From NCBI RefSeq assembly GCF_910594005.1, contig NC_057835.1, forward strand, positions 43,486,001 to 43,550,000: a stretch of 64,000 nt of DNA. Reading direction: 5' to 3'. Below are positions 1-8,775 of this stretch, piece after piece; within the stretch, counting starts at the first letter, position 1, and each line of letters opens with the position of its first letter. Source of the DNA: Cervus elaphus. Its lineage: Eukaryota > Chordata > Mammalia > Artiodactyla > Cervidae. The translations under genes were made by a program, and so were the position numbers. The notes below the pieces were generated by a model. That model ran no database searches. It was not told the DNA's origin and worked only from the letters and a program-made list of their open reading frames with translations.

Positions 1-210
1 GGAGAGTAAGAGCAGAAATGTATTTGCTTTCTGAGCTCAAATTGATTGTTATGTACTCTAATCTTTTCAAGTGGTTGCAATGGAAATTTCTCTAGTACTA
101 TGTTAATTTATTTAAATGCTTAAAGTTTATTTTTATGTATATCTCCTGATGCTACTTCTCCTCACTTAGCAGTAAAAGGCTCAAGAATACTTCTGTAAAA
201 TGAGATTTAT
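1..210. other. Non-coding flank
   Basis: AT-rich sequence before the first BovB fragment. I see no gene or recognisable repeat. Confidence 0.6.
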
Positions 211-390
211 GTGGAAAATTCTTAAAGAGATGGGAATGCTAGACACCTGACCTTCCTCTGAGAAATCTGTATGCAGGTCAAGAAGCAACAGTTAGAACTG
301 GACATGGAACAACAGATTGGTTCTAAATAGGAAAAGGAGTACCTCAAGGCTGTATATTGTCACCCTGCTGACTTAACTTATATGCAGAGT
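211..390 (+). mobile_element. BovB LINE, sense, left half of a split copy
   Basis: In the plus strand this encodes a decayed piece of BovB reverse transcriptase, covering the stretch that reads WKILKEMG to FNLYAE in the intact antisense copies. It starts abruptly at GTGGAAAATT and carries stops and a frameshift. It ends at 378-390 with TTATATGCAGAGT. The coding sequence resumes from the same 13 bases at 2927, so this half and 2927-3154 are one older BovB split by the insertion at 391-2926. Confidence 0.9.
378..390. repeat. Target-site duplication, left copy (BovB into BovB)
   Basis: TTATATGCAGAGT, repeated exactly at 2927-2939. The two copies flank the antisense BovB precisely. Confidence 0.92.
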
Positions 391-730
391 TCAGTTCAGT
401 TCAGTTCAGCGCTCAGTCATGTCTGACTCTTTGCGACCCCATGATTCACAGCAGGCCAGGCCTCCCTGTCCATCACCAACTCCCAGAGTTTACTCAAACT
501 CATGTCCATCGAGTCGGTGATGCCATCCAGCCATCTCATCCTCTGTCGTCCCCTTCTCCTACTGCCCCCAATCCCTCCCAGCATCAGGGTCTTTTCCAAG
601 GAGTCAACTCTTCGCATGAGGTGGCCAAAGTATTAGAGTTTCAACTTCAGCATCAGTCTTTCCAATGAACAGCCAGGACTTATCTCCTTCAGGGTGGACT
701 GGTTGGATCTCCTTGCTGTCCAAGGGACTC

Positions 731-2209
731 TCAAGAGTCTTCTCCAACACCATAGTTCAAAAGAATCCATTTTCGGCACTCAGCTTTCTTCACAGTCCAA
801 CCATCACATCCATACATGACCACTGGAAAAACCATAGCCTTGACCAGATGGACCTTTGTTGGCAAAGTAATTTCTCTGCTTTTAAATATGCTATCTAGGT
901 TGGTCATAACTTTCCTTCCAAGGAGTAAGCATCTTTTAATTTCATGACTGCAATCACCATCTGCAGTGATTTTGGAGCCCCCAAAAATAAAGTCTGACAC
1001 TGTTTCCACTGTCTCCCCGTCTATTTCCAATGAGGTGATGGGACCAGATACCATGATCTTAGTTTTCTGAATGTTAAGCTTTAAGCCAACTTTTTCACTC
1101 TCCTCTTTCACTTTCATCAAGAGGCTTTTTAGTTCCTCTTCACTCTCTGCCATAAGGGTGGTGTCATCTGCATATCTGAGGTTATTGATATTTCTCCCAA
1201 CGATCTTCATTCCAGCTTGTGCTTCTTCCAGCCCAACGTTTCTCATGATGCACTCTGCATATAAGTTAAATAAGCAGGGTGACAATATACATCCTTGACG
1301 TACTCCTTTTCCTATTTGGAACCAGTCTGTTGTTCCATGTCCAGTTCTAACTGTTGTTTCCTGATCTGCATACAGGTTTCTCAAGAGGCAGGTCAGGTGG
1401 TCTGGTATTCCCATCTCCTTCAGAATTTTCCACAGTTTGTTGTGATCCACACAGTCGAAGGCTTTGGCGTAGTTAATAAAGCAGAAATAGATGTTTTTCT
1501 GGAACTCTCTTGCTTTTTCGGTGATCCAGTGGATATTGGCAATTTGATCCCTGGTTTCTCTGCCTTTTCTAAAACCAGCTTGAACATCTGGAAGTTCTCG
1601 GTTCACGTATTGCTGAAGCCTGGCTTGGAGAATTTTGAGCATTACCTTACTAGCGTGTGAGATGAGTGCAATTGTGCAGTAGTTTGAGCATTCTTTGGGA
1701 TTGCCTTTCTTAGGAATTGGAATGAAAACTGACCTTTTCCAGTCCTGTGGCCACTGCTGAGTTTTCCAAATTTGCTGGCATATTGAGTGAAGCACTTTCA
1801 CAGCATCATCTTTCAGGATGTGAAATAGCTCAACTGGAATTCCATCACATCCACTAGCTTTGTTCGTAGTGATGCTTTCTAAGGGCCACTTGACTTCACA
1901 TTCCAGGATGTCTGGCTCTAGGTGAGTGATCACACCATTGTGATTATCTGGGTCATGAAGATCTTTTTTGTACAGTTCTCCTATGTATTCTTGCCACCTC
2001 TTCTTTATATCTTCTGCTTCTGTTAGGTCCATACCATTTCTGTCCTTTATTGAGCCCATTTTTGCATGAAATGTTCCCTTGGTATCTCTGATTTTCTTGA
2101 AGAGATCTCTAGTCTTTCCCATTCTGTTGTTTTCGTCTATTTCTTTGCATCGATCGCTGAGGAGGGCTTTCTTATCTCTCCTGGCTATTCTTTGGAACTC
2201 TGCATTCAA
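731..2209 (-). pseudogene. BovB reverse transcriptase ORF remnant (492 aa)
   Basis: In an intact element this protein copies BovB RNA into DNA at the nicked target. The frame is open for 492 codons, from the linker after the endonuclease through the fingers and palm. Visible motifs: SHASKVMLKILQARL and QAGFRKGR, motif A as FINYAKAFD around residues 244-252, GVRQGCILSP, and the catalytic box YADD at residues 346-349. Motif A has Asn at residue 246, where the window's other BovB copies at about 45.29 kb and 49.42 kb have Asp (FIDYAKAFD and FIDYTKAFD). That Asp is a metal ligand in reverse transcriptases, so the enzyme is probably dead even though the frame is open. The C-terminal end shifts out of frame, and the endonuclease lies in a separate broken frame. 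This is a transposon relic, not a host gene. Confidence 0.9.
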
Positions 2210-2704
2210 ATGGGAATATATTTCCTTTTTTCCTTTGCTTTTCCCTTCTCTTCATTTTACAGCTATTTGTAATGCCTCCTCAGACAACCATTTTGCCTTT
2301 TTGCGTTTCGTTTCCATGCGGATGGTCTTGATCCCTGTCTCCTGTATAATGTCACTAACCTCCGTCCATAGTTCATCAGGCTCTCTGTCTATCAGATCTA
2401 GTCCCTTAAATCTATTTCTCACTTCCACTGTATAGTCATAAGGGATTTGATTTAGGTCATATCTGAATGGTCTAGTGGTTATCTCTACTTGCTTCAGTTT
2501 AAGTCTGAATTTGGCAATAAGGAGTTCATGATCTGAGCCACAGTCAGCTCCTGGTCTTGTTTTTGCTGACTGTATAGAGCTTCTCCATCTTTGGCTGCAA
2601 AGAATATAATCAATCTGATTTTGGTGTTGACCATCTGGTGATGTCCATGTGTAGAGCCTTCACTTGTGTTGTTGGAAGAGGGTGTTTGCTATGACCAGTG
2701 TGTT

Positions 2705-2917
2705 CTATTGGCAAAACTTTATTAGCCTTTGCCCTGCTTCATTCCGTACTCCAAGGCCAAATTTGCCTGTTACTCCAGGTGTTACTTGACTTCCTACTTT
2801 TGCATTCCAGTCCCCTGTAATGAAAAGGACATCTTTTTTGGGTGTTTGCTCTAAAAGGTCTTGTAGGTTCATAGAACCATTCAACTTCGGCTTCTTCAGT
2901 GTTACTGGTTGGGGCAT
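2705..2917 (-). pseudogene. BovB AP-type endonuclease fragment (70 aa)
   Basis: A fragment of the apurinic-like endonuclease that nicks target DNA. The GDWNAKVG motif at about residues 36-43 is the catalytic-loop signature of AP-endonuclease-like LINE endonucleases. Stops and frameshifts at 2210-2704 separate it from the reverse transcriptase, and the N-terminal part is lost by 5' truncation. Confidence 0.85.
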
Positions 2918-2926
2918 AGGCTTGGA

Positions 2927-3154
2927 TTATATGCAGAGTACATCATGAGAAATGCTGGGCTGGATGAAGCACAAGCTGGAATCAAGTTGCCGGGAGAAAT
3001 GTCAATAACCTCAGATATGCAGTTGACACCACCCTTATGGCAGAAAGCGAAGAAGAACTAAAAAGCCTTTTGATGAAAGTGAAAGAGGAGAGTGAAAAAG
3101 TTGGCTTAAAACTCAACATTCAGAAAACTAAGATCATGCCATCTGGTCCCATTA
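2927..3154 (+). mobile_element. BovB LINE, sense, right half of the split copy
   Basis: This resumes the reading of 211-390 from the repeated TTATATGCAGAGT and codes for IMRNAGLDEAQAG, then a degraded YADD region (tat gca gtt gac, so YAVD), then MAESEEELKSLL and KTKIMPSGPI. It breaks at 3154, where an antisense BovB tail begins. Confidence 0.92.
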
Positions 3155-3419
3155 GTTCAGTTCAGTTCAGTTCCACAGTCATGTCTGACTCTTGCGACCC
3201 CATGAAGGGCAGCACGACAGACCTCCCTGTCCATCACCAACTCCTGCACTTTACCTAAACTCATGTCCATTGAGTCAGTGATGCTGTCCTACCATCTCAT
3301 CCTCTATTGTCTCCTGCTCCTCCTGCCCTCAATCTTTCCCAGTATCAGGGTCTTTTCAAATGAATCAACTCTTTGCATCAGGTGCCCCAAAATATTGGAG
3401 TTTCAGCTTCAACATCAAT
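3155..3419 (-). mobile_element. BovB LINE, antisense 3' fragment
   Basis: The GTTCAG repeat tail marks the BovB 3' end, followed by about 265 bp of BovB 3' sequence on the minus strand. It lies at the broken end of the sense BovB. No convincing TSD is seen. Confidence 0.88.
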
Positions 3420-3462
3420 TGGACATGGCTGAGTGACTGAATTGAACTGAACTGAATTGAAA
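3420..3462 (+). mobile_element. BovB 3' tail, sense
   Basis: GGACATGGCTGAGTGACTGA followed by AACTG-type repeats is the sense BovB 3' terminus. It probably belongs to the host sense copy (211-390, 2927-3154) after internal loss. It forms an inverted pair with the tail at 3155. Confidence 0.75.
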
Positions 3463-3905
3463 GAAGACTTCTGCGTGTATCCCATAGTTGTACATGGCAG
3501 AGAGGAAAACTCAATAGAAACAATCAAAAAAGTTCATGAACCTCTCTGTGAAACAGCAAGATGTTTATTTTTGCTTGGTTGTAAATAATATTAGTTTATC
3601 TCAGAATTCTTCATACAGAAAGTAGGGTAGGTGCATCACTCAAATGTCACCTACCGGCCACAGTTAAAAAGGAGAAGCTAGTTGCTGGCTCCTATTCCTT
3701 TGTGGATATTCTGCCCATTTCATACTTTAATCTCATTTCATTGACCCAAATTATTTTCGTTTCAGGATCCCATCACAGCTGTGTTCATATACTTGCATAG
3801 AATCTTTTTGCCTCTCTTCCAACCAATATCATGGCCTCTATGTCTTTATATCTGACTTGACAACCAAATTCTGACCTGATGGTTTTATTTGTCTGTACCA
3901 TGTGT
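3463..3905. other. Non-coding, no feature recognised
   Basis: AT-rich unique sequence. No convincing ORF or repeat was seen. Confidence 0.5.
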
Positions 3906-4123
3906 GGTATAAGAGTGGTATAGGAATCTGCCTGCCAGTGATGGAGATGCAGGAGACGAGTGTTCAGTGCTTGGGTTGGGAAGATCCCCTGGAGGAGGAA
4001 ATGGCCACCCACTCCAGTACCCTTGTCTGGAAAATTCCATGGACAGAGGAGCCTGGCAGGCTGCAGCCCATGGAGTAGCAAAGAGGTGTACATAACTTGG
4101 TCACTGAGAACACACACATATAT
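3906..4123 (+). mobile_element. Bov-tA type SINE
   Basis: A degraded tRNA-like head (GAATCTGCCTGCC), then GTTGGGAAGATCCCCTGGAG and a BovB-derived right part (GACAGAGGAGCCTGGCAGG), ending near a CACACA tail. SINEs of this kind are mobilised by LINE machinery. Confidence 0.88.
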
Positions 4124-4910
4124 TCCTTAACCTTTTTCCCTCTAGATTAAATCATGTAGGGTTAACGTTTACTTACCAGAGTTATACTGCCAACTCTGAG
4201 AAAAAGCGCCAGACTCTTCCATTTGAAAATAAGCAAAAAATAATAATGGTGCATTTTTCTGTTAAAGATAATTATTTTTTATTGAATTATGACTTATTTC
4301 TTAACCTAACATCACAGATTGTTTTTAAAAATTCCATACACTTCCCTTGATATATTTATTTTATATTATAAAAATATATCAAGGAGATACTTAAACACAT
4401 TATGTTGGGAAAATCTTTCAAAAGATACTGATATAAGAAACTAAGGAGAAAGTCACTTTTCAGAAATGAGAGTAAAAAATAGAGTAATTTTTATACATGG
4501 TGGCTCTATATTAATTTTTAAACTCTTTAATTCAAATGCACTTTTAATATAAAAGATCACTCTATGATAACATTAACAGACTTGTTATGTGCCTACAGCA
4601 TCAGAAATGTACCAGATGTATTATTATTTTTCTTTTTTTTTATCTTAACAGCATCTCTATGAAATAAATATTATAGCCTCACTTTAAGGTGAGCAAATTG
4701 GGATTCAAAGAGGATTAATGGCTTAATTAAGTTTACATGCTAATAAATAGTGACCCTTTGATGGAAACAAGTCTGATTGGAAACCCTTTTCTAGATTCCA
4801 GTTCCATATCATGATATGTTGAATTTGGCTACTTTTAAATTACAATTAAAAAAAAATACCGAGACAGAAATTTCAGTGAGAATCAGTATAGTTCTGATAG
4901 TCATATCAGC
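4124..4910. other. Non-coding AT-rich spacer
   Basis: No gene or repeat family recognised. A short poly-T lies near 4632-4640. Confidence 0.5.
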
Positions 4911-5848
4911 CAGTTCAGTTCAGTCCCTCAGTCGTGTCCGGCTCTTTGCAACCCCGTGCATGCCAGGCCTCCCTGTCCATCACAAATTCCCGGAGTTTAC
5001 TCAAACTCATGTCCATCGAGTCGGTGATGCCATCCAACCATTTCATCTTCTGTTGTCCCCTTCTCCTCCTGCCCCCAATCCTTCCCAGCGTCAGGGTCTT
5101 TTCCAAAGAATCAACTCTTCACATGAGGTGGCCAAAGTATTGGAGTTTCAGCCTCAGCATCAGCCCTTCCAATGAACACTCAGGACTTATCTCCTTCAGG
5201 GTGGACTGGTTGGATCTCCTTGCTGTCCAAGGGACTCTCAAGAGTCTTCTCCAGCACCATAGTTCAAAAGAATCCATTTTCGGCGCTCAGCTTTCTTCAC
5301 AGTCCAACCATCACATCCATACATGACCACTGGAAAAACCATAGCCTTGACCAGATGGACCTTTGTTGGCAAAGTAATTTCTCTGCTTTTTAATATGCTA
5401 TCTAGGTTGGTCATAACTTTCCTTCCAAGGAGTAAGCGTCTTTTAATTTCATGACTGCAATCACCATCTGCAGTGATTTTGGAGCCCCAAAAATAAAGTC
5501 TGACACTGTTTCCACTGTCTCCCCATCTATTTCCAATGAGGTGATGGGACCAGATACCATGATCTTAGTTTTCTGAATGTTAAGCTTTAAGCCAACTTTT
5601 TCACTCTCCTCTTTCACTTTCATCAAGAGGCTTTTTAGTTCCTTTCTACTCTCTGCCATAAGGGTGGTGTCATCTGCATATCTGAGGTTATTGATATTTC
5701 TCCCAACGATCTTCATTCCAGCTTGTGCTTCTTCCAGCCCAGCGTTTCTCATGATGCACTCTGCATATAAGTTAAATAAGCAGGGTGACAATATACAGCC
5801 TTGACGTACTCCTTTTCCTATTTGGAACCAATCTGTTGTTCCATGTCT
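4911..5848 (-). mobile_element. BovB LINE, antisense, 0.94 kb, 5'-truncated
   Basis: The AGTTC repeat tail at 4911 marks the 3' end. The element runs into the reverse transcriptase and stops near GGAACCAATCTG at about 5848. The minus-strand frame 5411-5791 keeps NLRYADDTTLMAES, so the catalytic YADD box is present in a fragment of about 126 aa. Over the shared 0.9 kb it looks nearly identical to 391-1345, including bases not found in the other BovB copies here. No clear TSD. Confidence 0.94.
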
Positions 5849-6295
5849 CTGTATTTAAATAACAAAGGCCGTTTTTTGAAAACACATGAAGACTATCACT
5901 TTGTATCTCTAAACAAGACTGGCTAAGAGATTTTTTTTTTCCCTCAATTTTGCTTTTAAAAGACATGTGTTCTTTGTGATAAATATGATCTTCATGGTTA
6001 TTTCTCAGAATTAGACATTTATTTTCACAAATTCATTGTATGCTTATGAGAGAATATTATAGATTATAAGTCTAACTACAATTACTCACTACCTATTCAT
6101 TTTCCAGATTTTGGAAACTATGAGTTATTTATTGCATAATTTTTATTACATAAAATTCCAAATTAGTGAATTTATCAGTTTATATAATGCTGTCTCTTTG
6201 TGGATATTATCCTCCCTACCTAGTGATTGTGTGTATAGTTAACAGGTCACTATCACATTTGTTGTTGCTGTTGAAGACTTCAGTTCACTCCAACA
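5849..6295. other. Non-coding AT-rich spacer
   Basis: Contains a poly-T of about 11 at 5930-5940. Nothing else recognised. Confidence 0.5.
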
Positions 6296-6396
6296 TGTCT
6301 TTGTGAGCAACTTCTATGTGCCAAACCAAAGCAAGGGCTGCTGAATGCAAAACAACACAGTTCCTACCCTCAGTAAAGGCCTCATTCTAGTACACT
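6296..6396 (-). mobile_element. L2 LINE 3'-end fragment (probable)
   Basis: GAGCAACTTCTATGTGCCAA, then a CAGTTCCTACCCTCAGTAAAG-like run, match the reverse complement of the L2 3' end. Old and diverged, and interrupted on its right by the SINE at 6397. Confidence 0.5.
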
Positions 6397-6603
6397 GGCT
6401 CAGATGGTAAAGAATTTGCATTCATTGTGGAAGACCTGGGTTCTGTCCCGGGGTTGGGAAGATCCCCTGGAGGAGGGCATGCAACCCATTCCAGTATTCT
6501 TGCCTGGAGAATCCCCATGGACAGAGGAGCTTGGAGTGGGTTACAGTCCATGGGGTCACAAAGAGTCAAGCATGACTGAGCGGCTCAGCACAGCTCAGCA
6601 CAC
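6397..6603 (+). mobile_element. Bov-tA SINE
   Basis: GGCTCAGATGGTAAAGAATT is the tRNA-like box region, followed by GGTTGGGAAGATCCCCTGG, GTATTCTTGCCTGGAGAATC and a GACTGAGCGGCTCAGCAC tail. Confidence 0.93.
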
Positions 6604-7980
6604 TGTATAAAGTAGCAATTACAGAAGTTCATTTTTGAATTTCAAAAATGATTAGTCAAGCTCCTAATAATGGAACTGGCTAGAATTAGAATTTTCAGAT
6701 TTTATTACACATTAAGCAGCAGCAATTTTCAGTTAGGGCCCTTTGTAAAATGAGATTTAGAGGAAATACTGACTCTGCTCTGTACTTACATCACTGGGTA
6801 CTCTCTGCCTACAGCCTAATATCTATTGATTTTAACTTAGAATCTTCGATGTCTTGCAGTCTAGTATTCCACCACATGATTTTTTTACTAACTGCCTATA
6901 GACTACTTTATCTGATTCTACTCTGTGAAACACAATGCCAAGTGCTGTCAGGGTCATATCCCCAGTTTTTCAGGACTCTGAATTATTCTGTTATTCTTAA
7001 GCATGTTTCTATCTTTACTTATCTTCTGACCAACATCCCAGTTACAATATGGTCAAACTAAATATTAGTAGCTAATGGTGTTATCTAGCTTTTGATAATG
7101 ATTGTATTTCTGGTTTCAAGGAAATCCTCCACCACACAAATGGGAAAAATCTAGCCCCATTAACAAAACAAGAAACAGAGAGATTTATTTTCTATTCCTT
7201 AGTGGAGATTATAGTTACCATTCAAAATAAGCGCATGGCAGAGCTCAAACCACAATGCCAAAATTTTAGAGAGGACTCATTTAGATACATGATTGATACT
7301 GATTTGTGATGTATGTTGGAACAATGTTATCACTCTCAATGTAATATTGTGATTATTAAAATATAAACAGTTTAATTAAAAATCATTTTATTAATCAATT
7401 AATGGGTATCAGGAAACTGATCTCTCAAGAAAAATAATAGATTGGTATAGTAGAAAGACAAAGGGGTTTGAAGTTTAGTTTCTAAAATGGAGTGATAATA
7501 CTTTACAAATTTACAATAAGGGCAAAATAAGAAAGTCATATGAAGCACTTTTATAAAATGCTATCATAGTTTTAACTCAGATAACTATCTGGTAATTAAC
7601 TGTAAAAATAAGACATCAAATTGACTAATATTGGAATGATTCTTATGAGAGGAGAAATATCTCAATTATACAATACAAGTGTGTAGAAGTCCTACTTTCA
7701 GATAGCTTCTTGACTCCCTAAGATGTCTAAACAGTAGATATGAAACTACTTCAGGGCTGAGATTATTGGTTTCACTTTTATATTCCTCAGTTTCTACATT
7801 TACATTAGCTGTACTAACAAAGAGGCAGGCTTGTTTACTTTTTCTAAGTAGACCTATAGTAATGTTTAGAGAATATAATGGACAGAATATATCTCGTAAC
7901 ATGCACATTAATTTCTCATTTTAACCACGATTTTTAAATGCAATGAAAACAACGATGTTTAAGAATGTGAGTAGATCACA
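6604..7980. other. Non-coding spacer
   Basis: AT-rich. Short chance ORFs only (the longest is about 103 codons at 6750-7061, with no recognisable motif). No repeat family seen. Confidence 0.45.
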
Positions 7981-8212
7981 GAGGAAGAGAAAGCTGAAAT
8001 GGCTAATATACTTGACCAATATACTTGTATCTGGGGTCACATGTGGGGGAGAAAGCAGTTCTTACCATTGAAAGCTACAAAAGACTTTGCGGTCACTGCA
8101 TTTGGATGTAATAGGTAACCAACAGAAACACAAAGTGGAACTTGCTCCGTTAGAACAGCAGATAACACAGCTTGAAAGCGACTTTACAGCTGCCAGGAAA
8201 CTTTGTAGTTAG
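7981..8212 (+). pseudogene. Possible decayed coiled-coil exon
   Basis: Plus-strand conceptual translation gives protein-like stretches in more than one frame. From 7981 the frame reads EEEKAEMANILDQY. From 8072 to 8209 it gives 46 codons including VELAPLEQQITQLESDFTAA, with a heptad-like spacing of Leu/Ile/Phe, before a TAG at 8210. Frame changes and stops mean it cannot be functional as written. No strong polypyrimidine tract precedes it. I do not recognise the parent gene. It may be related to the exon-like fragments at 14167 and 21620 on the same strand, or it may be chance. Confidence 0.2.
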
Positions 8213-8644
8213 AAAGATCAGCTACACCCTTGAGATTGTGAGACATGGGGAAGCAGATATCTGTTAAAAAATCACATTGCTATTGATAAGGAGAGGGAAC
8301 TGGAAATATACTACTTTGTTCATTTTTTCTGAATTATTGAGAAGTATCTATTTTGCCATAAATTTTGTGAATCCACCTTTCTCTTGTTTGTCTCTAAATT
8401 CAATATATACCGTAAGTGCTGGTAATAGAAATGCCATCAAGTTTCATTTAGATAGAGATTAAAATGAAATAAAAATGCAGTATTTATTAACTTATGCCTG
8501 TAGATGGCTGGAAGATAAATCTGCCAAAACTGTAAGTGTAAATCCTTCCCTATTCGCTTTGTATTTCAGAGGCAAAGCAAACGACACGTTTTTCCTAGTG
8601 GGAAAAATGACACGTGTCTGAAGGTGAAATTAACACCATCTATC
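8213..8644. other. Non-coding spacer
   Basis: Nothing recognised. The short ORF at 8277-8462 has no family signature. Confidence 0.45.
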
Positions 8645-8775
8645 CAATTCAATTGACTAAGCGCTTATTGTATAGAGAGCTAAATATAGGACTCTGGGCT
8701 AGATGCTGACAACATACAGATAGGCAAATAAGGCAAAGTCCTGATCTACAGGGAGCTTATTTCCTGACGGGAGTT
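8645..8775 (-). mobile_element. L2 LINE 3'-end fragment
   Basis: The AAGCGCTTATTGT, CTCTGGGCTAGATGCTGA and CAGGGAGCTTATTTCCTGA blocks, in this order, match the reverse complement of the L2 3' end. Confidence 0.55.

Larger units (their letters stand above)
391..2926 (-). mobile_element. BovB LINE (RTE clade), 2.5 kb, 5'-truncated
   Basis: The antisense copy begins on the plus strand with the AGTTC-repeat tail that is the reverse complement of the BovB 3' end, and runs through the reverse transcriptase into the endonuclease domain. The usual full length is about 3.2 kb, so it is 5'-truncated inside the endonuclease at 2926. It is bracketed by the perfect 13-bp TSD and is inserted inside the older sense BovB. 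A long reverse-transcriptase frame survives (731-2209). It shares unusual bases with the copy at 4911-5848. Confidence 0.95.
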
